Assembly (NCBI RefSeq): GCF_009184545.1
Contig: NZ_QJOW01000009.1
Coordinates: 1-54,759 of the forward strand
Source of the DNA: Halosegnis rubeus
GTDB taxonomy: Archaea; Halobacteriota; Halobacteria; Halobacteriales; Haloarculaceae
DNA: 54,759 nucleotides
Direction: 5' to 3'
Shown piece by piece: positions 26,024 to 36,999 of the stretch. The notes beneath the pieces were generated by a model. The model was not told the origin of the DNA. It searched no databases and was given only the letters and a program-made list of their open reading frames with translations. The position numbers were made by a program, and so were the translations under genes. Each line of letters starts with the position of its first letter. Within the stretch, counting starts at the first letter, position 1.

Positions 26024-27061
26024 ATGTCAGACACCCCCCATTCTGTCAGCGGTTGCGACGAGAGTGGCGACCGGTTCCGTAACCTCTTCGCGAACCTCCC
26101 CGGTGCGGCACTCGAAGTCGTCTGGCGGCACGGCGAGTACCACATCGTCGACGTGAACGAGGCCTTCGAGTCGGTGTTCGGCTACGACGGCGAGCGCGTC
26201 CTCGACAGCCCGCTGGCCGAATGGCTCCGCTCCGAGAACACCCAAGACTTCGACAGCAACCGCGCACGCGTCCGCGACGGCGAGGTCGTCACCGAGACGG
26301 TCGAACGCGAGACCGCGGACGGTCCCCGAACGTTCCAGGCGTCGGGCATCCCGCTGTTCGACGGCGACCGCGCGCTCATCGTCTACCTCGACGTGACCGA
26401 AGACGAGCGACGCGAACGCTACCAGCGCGTGTTGACCCGCGTGCTCCGTCACACGCTGCGCAACGAGATGAACGCCATCTCCGCACGCGCCGAGACGATT
26501 GCCGCCCGCACCGACGACGACACCATCGCCGAGGCGGCCACCACGATTCACGAGACGGCCCTCGACGTGGCTCGCCTGGACGAGAAGGCCCGCGTCGCCG
26601 AGTCCGAACTGTCGGCCACGCCCGAATCAGAGACCGTCGACGCGGCGCGGCTCCTCCGGGAGGTGTGTCACGAGATGGGTCGGACGCACGGGTTGGCGGT
26701 GCAAAACGGACTGCCGGAGACGCTTCCCGTCGAGAGCGACGGGAAGCTCCAGCGCGTCTTCTCGGACGTGCTCGAAAGCGCCGCTGAGCGCGACGCCGAC
26801 TGCGTCGAAGTGACCCACGACCGGTTGCAAGGTGAGCACGTCGCGGTCCGGATTCACGACGACGGGGAGACGCTGCCCGCACAGGTGAAGCAGGTGCTCT
26901 CCGACGAGACGGAGCTGTCACAACTCACCCACAGCGACGGGCTCGGGCTGTGGATCGCAAAGTGGATCGCTGAGGGACGCGGCGGGACGCTGTACTTCGA
27001 AAACCAACGGGTGTGTATCGAACTCCGCCCGGCGCTTACAGATCGCGAATCGCCGTCGTGA
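26024..27061 (+). CDS. PAS-domain sensor histidine kinase
   Basis: The product has 345 residues. A PAS domain spans about 10-130 (YHIVDVNEAFESVFGYDGER). An H-box-like segment follows near 145 (VLRHTLRNEMNAISARAETI). The ATPase domain is weakly conserved: ESAAERDADCVEVTH stands for the N-box, and the G2 block is HSDGLGLWIAKWIAEGRGGT. There are no membrane segments, so it senses an internal signal. Its 3' end overlaps the convergent HalX regulator gene by 26 bases, which suggests a functional pair. Confidence 0.88.
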   Translation: MSDTPHSVSGCDESGDRFRNLFANLPGAALEVVWRHGEYHIVDVNEAFESVFGYDGERVLDSPLAEWLRSENTQDFDSNRARVRDGEVVTETVERETADGPRTFQASGIPLFDGDRALIVYLDVTEDERRERYQRVLTRVLRHTLRNEMNAISARAETIAARTDDDTIAEAATTIHETALDVARLDEKARVAESELSATPESETVDAARLLREVCHEMGRTHGLAVQNGLPETLPVESDGKLQRVFSDVLESAAERDADCVEVTHDRLQGEHVAVRIHDDGETLPAQVKQVLSDETELSQLTHSDGLGLWIAKWIAEGRGGTLYFENQRVCIELRPALTDRESPS

Positions 27062-27596
27062 ACGTGTCGTGGTCCATCCCGTCGACCGCGTCTTCGCTCT
27101 CGGCTTCGAGTTCCTCGAGCTTCGTTTTGAGCTGTTGATACTTCTCGCTGTCCTCGAGCTCGCTCTGTAATTTCCGCTTTTCGAGACTCGCCTTCTTTTC
27201 TGCGACGCGGAATCGTTCGTTGACGGTGTCGTCGTGGTCGGCTAGCGCGACGAGCTGGTCGACGGTGTCGAGGAGCGTCTCGCGCTCGACGGGCTTCGTC
27301 AGGTAGGCGTCGAAGGGCATGTCGACGATGTCGAAGTCCGGGTCGACCGCAGTCACCATCGCGACTCGTGGGTCGGTGTCGTCGCGCTCGTCGATTCGAT
27401 CGAGCACCTCATCGCCCGAGAGACCGGGCATCCGCCGGTCGAGGAGGACGGCGTCCACGTCGGCGTCGAGCGCGTCGAGCGCCTCCTCTCCGCCCGTCGT
27501 CACGCGAACCTCGTAGTCGCCGGAGAGCCACAGGCCGTACCCTTCCGCGACGCTCTCCTCGTCGTCCACGGCGAGGACCGTCGGTGTCTCACTCAC
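27036..27596 (-). CDS. HalX-domain response regulator
   Basis: The product has 186 residues with a GTG start. A receiver domain spans 1-120: VDDEESVAEGY, the phosphoacceptor Asp in DAVLLDRRMPGLSG near 54, and the conserved Lys in DAYLTKPVE. A HalX domain follows (residues about 130-186, VAEKKASLEKRKLQSELEDS), a haloarchaeal output module of unknown target. It lies convergent to the PAS kinase, the likely partner. A 12-codon out-of-frame ATG frame (27629 to about 27591) overlaps its start codon. Confidence 0.9.
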   Translation of the reverse strand: MSETPTVLAVDDEESVAEGYGLWLSGDYEVRVTTGGEEALDALDADVDAVLLDRRMPGLSGDEVLDRIDERDDTDPRVAMVTAVDPDFDIVDMPFDAYLTKPVERETLLDTVDQLVALADHDDTVNERFRVAEKKASLEKRKLQSELEDSEKYQQLKTKLEELEAESEDAVDGMDHDTFTTAIRDL

Positions 27597-27676
27597 CGTC
27601 CGACACCCCGGTCGGCTTGTGCATCATACTACCCCTACGGCAGAATGCGGCTTCAAACTGTGGGGTTACGGAGAAT

Positions 27677-27708
<32 letters not shown>

Positions 27709-27713
27709 GGATG

Positions 27714-27821
27714 TCAATCGAATCGGAACTCGAAGCGCGTGCCGTCGGGTTCGCTGTCGGTGACGGCGAGCCGCAAGCCGGGGGTTTCGGCGACACTCCG
27801 GACGATGCTCAGTCGCCCGTG
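27714..27821 (-). pseudogene. C-terminal fragment of a histidine kinase ATPase domain
   Basis: A 35-codon frame reads GRLSIVRSVAETPG then RLAVTDSEPDGTRFEFRF and stops at TGA 27716-27714. It matches the last part of a histidine-kinase ATPase domain (the GLGLSIVRSIAE block and final strand). It has no start and its 5' end runs into the metal-permease gene, overlapping its last 13 bases. Its stop is part of the insertion-sequence-like tail AGGATGTCA. A deletion beside the mobile-element remnant probably removed the rest. Confidence 0.55.
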
Positions 27822-28804
27822 GAGCCGTCGTCGGTCGTCGTGATTGCCCCCATCTCCGGGCTCGTGTCGTCGCCGTAGCTGTCCTGTATTCGGCCGAGCG
27901 CGACCGCGGCGGCGTAGATGGCGACCGCACAGAGGACGACCACTCCGCCGGCGGTCGCGCCGGCGTAGTAGGCAACGGCAATACCGAGCACGACCGACAG
28001 TTCAGCGAGCAGCACCGAGACGACCAGCGATTCGGTGAAGCTGCCCGACACCTGCGTCGCCCCGGCGACCGGGACGACCAACATCGCGGCCACGAGGATG
28101 ACGCCCATGATCTGCATCGCACCGACGACGACGAGTGCCGTCACCATCACCATTAGCCGATTGTACCAGACCACGGGAAGCCCGGACACCGCGGCGGCCG
28201 TCTCGTCGAAGGTGACGTACAGCAGTTGGTTCCGGGTGAGCCCGACGACGCCGACGACGGCGGCGAACAACACGAGCAGGATAGCCGCACTCTGTTGGGT
28301 CACCGTCGAGAGGTTGCCGAACAGATACTGGTCGACGCTGACGGTCAGCCCGCCGGCGTTGATACTAATCAGCGTCGTTCCGAGCGCGAATCCGGTCGAG
28401 AGCACGATGGCCATCGACACGTCGTTGTAGGCGTCGGTCGCCTCGGAGATGAGTTCGATGAACAGCGCGGCGACGACGGCGACGACGACGGCCGTCAGAT
28501 ACGGCGTCACTCCCAAGTCGATGACGGCGTTGAGAAACAGGCCGACGGCGACCCCGGCGAAGGCGGTGTGTGCGAGCGCGTCACCGATAAGTGCCAACTG
28601 CCGGTGGACGAGGAACGTCCCGATGAGGGGAGCCATCACGCCGATACAGAGACCGACGAGCAGCGCCCGATGCATGAACGCGTACTCGAAGATGCCGAGT
28701 CCGGTGATTCGAAACAGGACGTTCATGAACTCAGACCAGAGCGACAACAGCCAGTAGAGAGGGGAAAGCACCGTATCGAGCGCCGTCTGGAGAAGGAAGC
28801 TCAC
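27809..28804 (-). CDS. Metal ABC transporter permease (ZnuB/TroC family)
   Basis: The product has 331 residues with about eight to nine hydrophobic segments. The family block DALAHTAFAGVAVGLF follows the LIGTFLVHRQLALIG loop near 65. Homologues pass Zn, Mn or Fe. The last residues (EMGAITTTDDGSTGD) are hydrophilic and run directly into a kinase remnant, so the C-terminal tail may have been altered by that rearrangement. The start overlaps the stop of the ATPase gene (ATGA). Confidence 0.9.
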   Translation of the reverse strand: MSFLLQTALDTVLSPLYWLLSLWSEFMNVLFRITGLGIFEYAFMHRALLVGLCIGVMAPLIGTFLVHRQLALIGDALAHTAFAGVAVGLFLNAVIDLGVTPYLTAVVVAVVAALFIELISEATDAYNDVSMAIVLSTGFALGTTLISINAGGLTVSVDQYLFGNLSTVTQQSAAILLVLFAAVVGVVGLTRNQLLYVTFDETAAAVSGLPVVWYNRLMVMVTALVVVGAMQIMGVILVAAMLVVPVAGATQVSGSFTESLVVSVLLAELSVVLGIAVAYYAGATAGGVVVLCAVAIYAAAVALGRIQDSYGDDTSPEMGAITTTDDGSTGD

Positions 28805-29547
28805 TGTGACCTCCCGACGACGGCGGTACCGAACGCCCGCGCCAGCGCGTCACTCTCGACGAATTCGTCAGTCGGCCCGTCGAAGTAGACGCGGCGGTTG
28901 AGACAGACGACCCGCTGTGCGTGGTCCGTGACCGCCCCGAAGTCGTGTTCGATGAGCAGGACGGTGATACCGCGGGCGTTCAGCGACGCCAGGAGTCGGT
29001 AAAACGCCTCGACTGACTCGGCGTCGACCCCGACGGTCGGCTCATCGAGCACGAGCAGCTCTGCCTCGCCGGCGAGCGCCCGCGCGATGAACGCCCGCTG
29101 GCGCTGGCCTCCCGACAGCTGCGTGATGCGGCGGCCGGCGAAGTCTGACATCCCGACGGTGTCGAGCGCCCGGTCGACGATATCCCAGTCCGAGACCGAG
29201 AGCGTGCCGAAGCCGACGTGCGGGAACCGACCCATCTTCACCACCTCGCGGACAGTAATCGGCATCTCCTTCGCGGCGCTCGCGTGTTGGGCGACGTAGC
29301 CGAGTCGCGACCCGTCGTCGAAGGCGTGGGCCGGGTCGCCGAACAGGCGTGTGGTCCCGCGGTCGGGTTCCAACAGCCCGAGCAGCAGCTTCATCAGCGT
29401 CGACTTGCCCGACCCGTTCGGCCCGACGACGGCGAGATACTCGCCGGCGTCGACCGTGAGGTCGATATCCTCGACGACCGGCGTCGCGGTGTAGCCGAAC
29501 GCGACGTTCGAGAGGTCGATGACGCGGCCGGGGACTCGCTCGCTCAT
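28801..29547 (-). CDS. Metal ABC transporter ATP-binding protein (ZnuC/TroB family)
   Basis: The product has 248 residues. Walker A is GPNGSGKSTL near 40, the Q-loop VAQHASAAKEMP follows, the ABC signature is LSGGQRQRAFIARAL near 140, Walker B is ELLVLDEPTVGVD, and the switch His lies in LLIEHDFG. The start MSERVPGRVIDL at 29547 was chosen since earlier codons are unrelated and overlap the binding-protein gene. It couples to both neighbours by ATGA overlaps. Confidence 0.93.
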   Translation of the reverse strand: MSERVPGRVIDLSNVAFGYTATPVVEDIDLTVDAGEYLAVVGPNGSGKSTLMKLLLGLLEPDRGTTRLFGDPAHAFDDGSRLGYVAQHASAAKEMPITVREVVKMGRFPHVGFGTLSVSDWDIVDRALDTVGMSDFAGRRITQLSGGQRQRAFIARALAGEAELLVLDEPTVGVDAESVEAFYRLLASLNARGITVLLIEHDFGAVTDHAQRVVCLNRRVYFDGPTDEFVESDALARAFGTAVVGRSQ

Positions 29548-30605
29548 TCGAAGCTCCGCCACGCTGTGGCCCAGCCGTCGGGACCGGCCGCCTCGGGCGG
29601 TTTGTTTCCGAGCACGACCTCGAAGGTCGGCATGTTGATGTTGTAGGCAATCTCGGCGTAGCCCCACCTGTTTTCCACCCAATCCTCGCGAACGCCCGCG
29701 TACGGGGTGACCGGGAAGTACGCCTCGGCCCGCGTCTCCTCGATGAGTTGGACGGCGGGCCGGCGCGCCTCGAAGACGCCGTTGGCGATGTACCGGATGT
29801 CGTTCTCGGCGATGACCTCCTGTGCCCGGCGGATGTCCTCGGGAGCCACGTCGCCGCTGGCCGCGAGATTCGCCACGAGCGGGCGCATCTCGACGCCGTA
29901 GCGCACACCGAGATACTGGAAGGCGTTGTGGGCGGCGAGCTGTACGACCCCGCGGGACGCTGTGTCGAAAATCGCCTGATAGTCGGCGTCGATTGCGTCC
30001 AGCGTCTCGGTCTTGTACGTCTCGCCGTTCGACCGAAGCTGCGACTCGTGGTCGGGCGCGAGTTCGACCAACCCCTCGGTGATATTGTCGACCGAGGTTT
30101 TGGCCCGCAGTGGGTCGAGCCAGAAGTGGGGGTCAAGCCCCTGCCGGTCGCCGACCCCCTCCTCCTCGCGGTCGAGGCTCGCAGCGAGGTCGACCAGCTC
30201 GACGCCGGTTCGGGAGTTGATGAGTTGGGTGTCGATGTCGTCGTCTTCGAGCGTCTGGATGGCGCGATCGGCCCACGGCTGGAACCCCGGCCCGACGTGG
30301 ACGAAGGCGTCCGCCTCGATGATGTCCCGTGTGACGCTGGCGTTCGGCTGCCAGCCGTGGCCGTGAAGCCCGGTGGGCACGAGATTCTCGATTCGGACGG
30401 GCGTTCCCTCAGCGATGGTGCGCGCGAAGTCGTAGAAGCTGAAGAAGGAAGCGACGGCGACCGGGCCGTCGCCGTCGTCCGTCAAGGAGCCGAGACAGCC
30501 CGCGAGCCCCGTCGCGAGCGCTCCCGCACTAGCAGTGAGCGCCCGGCGTCTCGACAGCCGGTCCCCGCCGTCTATACCGTGGTCTGTACCGTGGGTCGTC
30601 CTCAT
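29544..30605 (-). CDS. Metal ABC transporter substrate-binding lipoprotein (ZnuA/TroA family)
   Basis: The product has 353 residues. A twin-arginine signal RRRALTASAGAL is followed by lipobox LAGC near 38, predicting a lipid-anchored extracytoplasmic protein. Metal-binding histidines fit TGLHGHGWQPN near 80, LDPHFWLDPL near 158 and the AAHNAFQYLG block near 222. It is first of the three-gene operon. A DtxR-like inverted repeat abuts its TATA element, suggesting control by Mn or Fe rather than only Zn. Confidence 0.88.
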   Translation of the reverse strand: MRTTHGTDHGIDGGDRLSRRRALTASAGALATGLAGCLGSLTDDGDGPVAVASFFSFYDFARTIAEGTPVRIENLVPTGLHGHGWQPNASVTRDIIEADAFVHVGPGFQPWADRAIQTLEDDDIDTQLINSRTGVELVDLAASLDREEEGVGDRQGLDPHFWLDPLRAKTSVDNITEGLVELAPDHESQLRSNGETYKTETLDAIDADYQAIFDTASRGVVQLAAHNAFQYLGVRYGVEMRPLVANLAASGDVAPEDIRRAQEVIAENDIRYIANGVFEARRPAVQLIEETRAEAYFPVTPYAGVREDWVENRWGYAEIAYNINMPTFEVVLGNKPPEAAGPDGWATAWRSFE

Positions 30606-30650
30606 GCGTATCTGAGAAACAGACGCCACAACCTATAGTTCTATCTATCA

Positions 30651-30660
30651 AATTAATATA
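30651..30660 (-). promoter_or_regulatory. TATA element of the metal ABC operon
   Basis: On the minus strand TATATTAATT is centred about 50 bases before ATG 30605, which gives a transcription start near 30628 and a leader of about 20-25 bases. The DtxR-like repeat lies immediately upstream and overlaps the BRE position. Confidence 0.5.
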
Positions 30661-30678
30661 TTAGATTGGCCTAATCTT
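30661..30678. promoter_or_regulatory. DtxR/SirR-like operator
   Basis: TTAGATTGGCCTAATCTT is a near-palindrome (AGATT and AATCT arms around GGCCT). It resembles the DtxR/IdeR consensus TTAGGTTAGCCTAACCTAA at most positions. Haloarchaea carry DtxR-family metal sensors (SirR, TroR, Idr). The site abuts the upstream edge of the operon's TATA element, where a bound protein would block TFB/TBP or help recruit them. The divergent katG start is about 160 bases away, so joint control is possible but not shown. Confidence 0.6.
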
Positions 30679-30696
30679 GTCGGAGCGCGAGCGTGA

Positions 30697-32979
<2,283 letters not shown>

Positions 32980-33102
32980 CCCCCGCGGCTGCGACCGATT
33001 TTTCCTCGTCGTCCCGCACATGTGAGAGCAGCGAGCGTCGGGTCGGTTGAAACTGCGACGGGCGACCGAACCTGCTTTTTCTCAGGACAGAGACGGGCAC
33101 GT

Positions 33103-34215
33103 ATGAATCGACAGCAACGCGTCGACGCCTGTCGTCGGGAACTCGCGAACGCGGACGCTGCGGCGGCACTCCTGTTTCCCAGCGTCGACATGGCGTATCT
33201 CTCCGGCTTCACCGACGAGCCGATGGAGCGGGTGTTGTTTCTCATCGTTCCCCGGGAGGGCGAGCCGATTTTCGTCGCCCCGGAGATGTACGACGAACAG
33301 ATACGCGACGCCTCGTGGGTCGAGGACATCCGGACGTGGGGCGACGGCGACGACCCGTACGCGCTCGTCGAGACGGTCGCAGCGGAGTGCGGGTTCACGG
33401 GCGAGCGCCTGCTCGTCGACGACCGGATGTGGGCGCTGTTCACGACGGAGCTGCGCGACCGATTCCCCGACGCGACGTTCGGTCTCGCGAGCGAGGCCGT
33501 CGGCCCGCTGCGGCTCCGAAAGGACGACGCCGAACTCGCGGCGTTGCGGTCGGCCGGGGCGGTCGCCGACGCGGCGAGCGCGGCGATTCGGTCGCTCGGA
33601 CGCGACGCGGTCGGACTAACCGAGCGCGAACTCGCGGGGCGCATCGAGACGGAACTCGACAGCCACGGCGGGGACGGCGTCTCCTTCGAGCCGATCGTCG
33701 CGTCGGGACCCAACGGCGCGAAGCCGCACCACCGCCACGGGGACAGAGAAATCCAAGCCGGCGACCCCGTCGTCCTCGACTTCGGGACGCGCGTCGACGG
33801 CTATCCGAGCGACCAGACGCGGACCGTCGTCTTCGACGGGACGCCGCCCGAGGCGTTCGAGCGTGTCCACCAGATTGTCCGCGAGGCACTAGAGGCCGGC
33901 GTCGACGCCGTCGAACCGGGAGTCAGTGCACACGAGGTCGACGCCGCGGCCCGGCAGGTCATCGAGGCTGCCGGCTACGGCGAGCAGTTCATCCACCGGA
34001 CGGGCCACGGTCTCGGCTTGGAGGTGCACGAGCCACCGTACATCGTCGAAGGGAACGACCAGCCGCTCGAACCGGGGATGGTGTTTTCCGTCGAACCGGG
34101 CGTCTATCTCGACGGCGAGTTCGGCGTCCGCATCGAGGATATCGTCGCCGTCACCGACGACGGCAGTGAACGACTGAACGACTCGCCGCACGGTTGGCGA
34201 ACAGAAAGCCAGTAG
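33103..34215 (+). CDS. M24 family Xaa-Pro aminopeptidase
   Basis: The product has 370 residues. An N-terminal creatinase-like domain (about 1-130) precedes a pita-bread catalytic domain. Metal ligands are visible: LDFGTRVDGYPSDQTRT (two Asp), HRTGHGLGLEVHEPP (His), and the Glu pair in VFSVEPGVYLDGEFGVRIED. The substrate is probably dipeptides or peptides with proline at position 2. ATG 33103 was chosen since residues before it are not conserved. It is a single gene followed by a promoter for decayed genes. Confidence 0.92.
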   Translation: MNRQQRVDACRRELANADAAAALLFPSVDMAYLSGFTDEPMERVLFLIVPREGEPIFVAPEMYDEQIRDASWVEDIRTWGDGDDPYALVETVAAECGFTGERLLVDDRMWALFTTELRDRFPDATFGLASEAVGPLRLRKDDAELAALRSAGAVADAASAAIRSLGRDAVGLTERELAGRIETELDSHGGDGVSFEPIVASGPNGAKPHHRHGDREIQAGDPVVLDFGTRVDGYPSDQTRTVVFDGTPPEAFERVHQIVREALEAGVDAVEPGVSAHEVDAAARQVIEAAGYGEQFIHRTGHGLGLEVHEPPYIVEGNDQPLEPGMVFSVEPGVYLDGEFGVRIEDIVAVTDDGSERLNDSPHGWRTESQ

Positions 34216-34230
34216 CTTGGTTTTGGCTGT

Positions 34231-34262
34231 CCTAAAAATCGGAACGACTTTACCGTTTTAGG
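34231..34262. repeat. Inverted repeat CCTAAAA / TTTTAGG
   Basis: CCTAAAA (34231-34237) and TTTTAGG (34256-34262) form a perfect 7-base inverted repeat with an 18-base spacer. The right arm sits at the TATA position of the following pseudogene (start 34277), and the left arm could serve as the end signal of the peptidase gene. Operator, terminator and coincidence of two AT-rich signals are all possible. Confidence 0.3.
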
Positions 34263-34276
34263 CCGACCTGACTCGC

Positions 34277-34623
34277 ATGGAACGGAGCGACCGAGCCGCC
34301 GGGGACGACCGGTCGGAGGGGCGGATGAGTGAATCACCGCTGCACGCGCTGCGTGACCGAATCGAGACGCTAGCGAGTGAGTCGGGGAGCTACTATCTGG
34401 TCTGTGCACGCTGTGGCGACCGACCGGTTCCCGCCGCGCGGCTCAGGTTCGACAGCCGTGCCGTCGCGCGCGCGTCGCCGCAGACGTGACGGCGCGGTAC
34501 CGAAAGCGGCTCCGGGAGTACGACCCCGCCTTGCCCCGCTACGAGATAATCGTCTGTGAGACCGGCCCGGAGACGGAGTCGCGACCGTTCGACGCCGGAA
34601 TCGCCACCCACTCGGAGGCGTAG
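34277..34623 (+). pseudogene. Haloarchaeal small protein (DUF7552-like) broken by a -1 frameshift
   Basis: The first frame reads HALRDRIETLASESGSYYLV, CARCGDRPVPAARLRFDSRA, then hits TGA after ASPQT. The -1 frame continues AADVTARYRKRLREYDPALP and YEIIVCETGPETESRPFDAG to TAG 34621. One lost base near 34475 joins them. The rebuilt protein is about 115 residues, and its RPVPAAxLRF and YDPxLPRYE blocks recall the haloarchaeal DUF7552/DUF7551 type (moderate certainty). The next broken gene begins at once after it, so both were probably one operon. Confidence 0.55.
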
Positions 34624-34624
34624 G

Positions 34625-35408
34625 ATGGCTGTCGAGACCCACGTTGGCGACGCCATCGAGCGAGCGAGCGACGAGCGCGCTGTCATCGCAAAAAACGGGA
34701 CGCCATCGCGCAGTTCACGGAACGCGTCGCCGAGCTTTCGCCGGCATCGAAGGCACGGGCGACACCCACCATCGCGACGACCGGCGGGCTGGTCGAGGGG
34801 AACGACGCGGGCGACAGCCGGTGTCGCACGGTCCGGCAGGCGTTCGCCGAGACGGTGTATCCACACGCGCTCGATGAAATCGATGGGACGGAGTCGGTCC
34901 ACGCCGCTATCGGCAACGAACTGTCCGAGGAGTTGGCCGTCGCGCTCGCACCGACGACCGACGCGACCTTCTCCGCGACGCTGAAGCAGGCACTCGTCGG
35001 CGAGGCGGAGTCGCGCCGGGCGGAGACGGCGGTGTTGGTTCGCGCGCTCGGACGCGAGGTCGACCAGCTACGGCGGGCCGAGTCGCTCGTCGAGGAGGTG
35101 ACGGGTTGGATCGCCCGAGCAGAGGAGACGCCGCTGACCGACCTCGGCTTCGACGCGCTCCACGAGCGCCACGAGCGACTGGCCGGCTACCGCGACCGGT
35201 GGAGACCGTCGTCCGCGAGCGGCAGGCGTTCCTCGATGGGACGACCAACGCCGGCACAGCGGTCGGCGTGAGCCACCGGCTGTTCCCGTCGTATCTGTAC
35301 CAGTCGTTCCCGGACGAACACCCCGCGCTGGCGACCGTCACCCGGCTGTCTGTCGCCTGTTAGTCCTGCCAGCGGGCGGTCCGTGCGCATCTCAGCCGGC
35401 GAGCGTAG
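34625..35408 (+). pseudogene. DUF7260-like gene with two frameshifts and a premature stop
   Basis: ATG 34625 gives MAVETHVGDAIERASDERAV. An A6 run near 34690 then breaks the frame (A7 would restore RDAIAQFTERVAELSPA). The next frame carries SRCRTVRQAFAETVYPHALD and TPLTDLGFDALHERHERLAG until another lost base near 35203 (GG for GGG), after which METVVRERQAFLDGTTN-type sequence continues. TAG 35361 interrupts before SCQRAVRAHLSRRA and the final TAG 35406-35408. The rebuilt gene of about 260 codons matches what I know as haloarchaeal DUF7260. Three independent lesions show real decay. Confidence 0.65.
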
Positions 35409-35783
35409 CTACCCCTCGCGTTGAATCAGTACGGCGAGCACCGCAATCAGGGCGACCTGAATCGCCTTGTCGACGTAGCCGAGCGTGGAGAAGCTCCCCG
35501 CGTTGATGACGTACCACGCGACGATCTGCCCGAGCGTCCACAGCGCACCGAGCGCGTAGAGTGGCCGTCTTGGTACGTCAACGTCGAGCGCGAGCACGGC
35601 GGCCCCCCCGAGGAAGCCGACGCCCGCGACGGCGAAACTGATACCGTACGTCGAGAGTCCGTACAACGCGACCAGATACAGATGCAGGAGTCCGGTCGCG
35701 ACCGCGAGTGCGATGCCGGCCCAGTGTATCGAGGTTAGCGACCCCGTCTGGACGCCCCCACCTGTTGCTTCTCGGGTCCCCAT
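35409..35783 (-). CDS. Four-helix membrane protein, DUF7475-like
   Basis: The product has 124 residues with four hydrophobic segments (about 19-40, 43-65, 73-92 and 102-121). The second contains GISFAVAGVGFLGGAAVLAL, and YALGALWTLGQIVAWYVIN follows. Small haloarchaeal membrane proteins of this layout are grouped as DUF7475, which I assign with moderate certainty. Function is unknown. Its 3' end abuts the decayed DUF7260-like gene on the other strand. Confidence 0.7.
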   Translation of the reverse strand: MGTREATGGGVQTGSLTSIHWAGIALAVATGLLHLYLVALYGLSTYGISFAVAGVGFLGGAAVLALDVDVPRRPLYALGALWTLGQIVAWYVINAGSFSTLGYVDKAIQVALIAVLAVLIQREG

Positions 35784-35810
35784 ACATCGTGTGAGGGCGT
35801 GACACGACTT

Positions 35811-36917
35811 TTATTTGAGGGTCGCGGAGACGTGGTTCCGAATCTCGGTCGCGAACCGGTCGCTGGCGAATCGGTCCCGGGCGAGGAACGGCCGGAGGTC
35901 AGCATCGAGCGCCGTCGCGACCGTCTCCACCGCCCCCTCGATGCCGTGAAACAGCAGTCGGTCGTCGCCGTCGAGCACGTCGACCTGCCCGCCTTCGCGG
36001 GGAGCGAAGGGAACCATTCCCGCGGCGGCGTACTCGGCGACGGCCATCCCGAAGTGCTCGCTCGGCTTCATGTTGAGTCCGTACCGGTAGCGACCGAGCA
36101 GCGTCTCGACGCGGTCGCGAGACACGTCGGTCTCGACGCGGACGCCCTCGCTGCGGGCGGCCGCCGACTCGACCCGGCGGACGTACTCCCGGTAGGCGGT
36201 CGGCGCGGAGCCGACGACGTGACAGGTGAGGTCGTACCCGCGCGCACGCAGTCGCTCGACCACCTCGATGGCGTCGAGCACGCGCTTGTCCGGCGCGACG
36301 CGACCGAGCACGAGCACGCCGGCGTCGCGTGCTACCCACGGCCGCCCCTCGATTGGGTCGACCGGCGGGTGACAGACGGTCGGACGAACCCCGTAGATGT
36401 CGGCGGTCACGTCGGCGGTCCACGCCGAGTTCGCCAGCAGCCGGGTCGAGTCGTCGAGCTGTCGGCGGTCGGGCGCGGCGAGCCGGGACCACACGCCGTC
36501 GAGTCGACCGGTCTCGCCGGCGTCGATGCGGTCGCCGTGGAACTGCGGGAAGTGAACGTACTGCACTGACGGTCCCGAAGTCGAGAGTTCGTTCGCCGTG
36601 CTGACGACGATGTCGAACTCGCTCCGTCGGCGGTGGAGATACGCTCGCAAGAGCACCGACCGGGCGGGGAGCTGTGGACCGAGGTACGGCGCGGCGAGGT
36701 TCAAGCCGGTCGCGAGCGGGCGATTTCCCGGCGGGGTCGCGACCGTCACGTCGAACGGTACGTCGAACTTCACGGCCACACGCTCGGGGGCCGTCGCCGA
36801 CAGCGTGAACAGCGTCACGTTGTGGGCGGCATCGAGGGCGGCACAGACGTGGAGACACACCATGTCCGCACCCCCCTCGAAATCGAGCGTGTTGTGGAAC
36901 ACCGCGACCTTCGCCAT
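35811..36917 (-). CDS. Glycosyltransferase family 4 protein
   Basis: The product has 368 residues. The N-terminal GT-B domain has VAVFHNTLDFEGGADMVCLH. The donor domain has GVLVLGRVAPDKRVLDAIEV and the signature KPSEHFGMAVAEYAAAGMVP. No membrane segments are seen. It is divergent from the long overlapping pterin-lipid-like gene set, separated by 82 bases, so the two may share regulation. The ATG at 36917 (MAKVAVFH) was chosen over 37055, which would overlap the divergent gene. Confidence 0.87.
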   Translation of the reverse strand: MAKVAVFHNTLDFEGGADMVCLHVCAALDAAHNVTLFTLSATAPERVAVKFDVPFDVTVATPPGNRPLATGLNLAAPYLGPQLPARSVLLRAYLHRRRSEFDIVVSTANELSTSGPSVQYVHFPQFHGDRIDAGETGRLDGVWSRLAAPDRRQLDDSTRLLANSAWTADVTADIYGVRPTVCHPPVDPIEGRPWVARDAGVLVLGRVAPDKRVLDAIEVVERLRARGYDLTCHVVGSAPTAYREYVRRVESAAARSEGVRVETDVSRDRVETLLGRYRYGLNMKPSEHFGMAVAEYAAAGMVPFAPREGGQVDVLDGDDRLLFHGIEGAVETVATALDADLRPFLARDRFASDRFATEIRNHVSATLK

Positions 36918-36999
36918 ACGCGTCGTGTGGGCGCTGTCGGCTTGAACCCTGTCGCCGCCGGCGACAATGTATTGGTGGACGCACCCGCAGTTTGCGGTA

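Noticed and set aside
35361-35363. TAG as a pyrrolysine codon in the DUF7260-like gene
   Set aside because: The same gene has two frameshifts upstream. Pyrrolysine is not expected in haloarchaea outside rare cases, and no tag-reading machinery is in the window.
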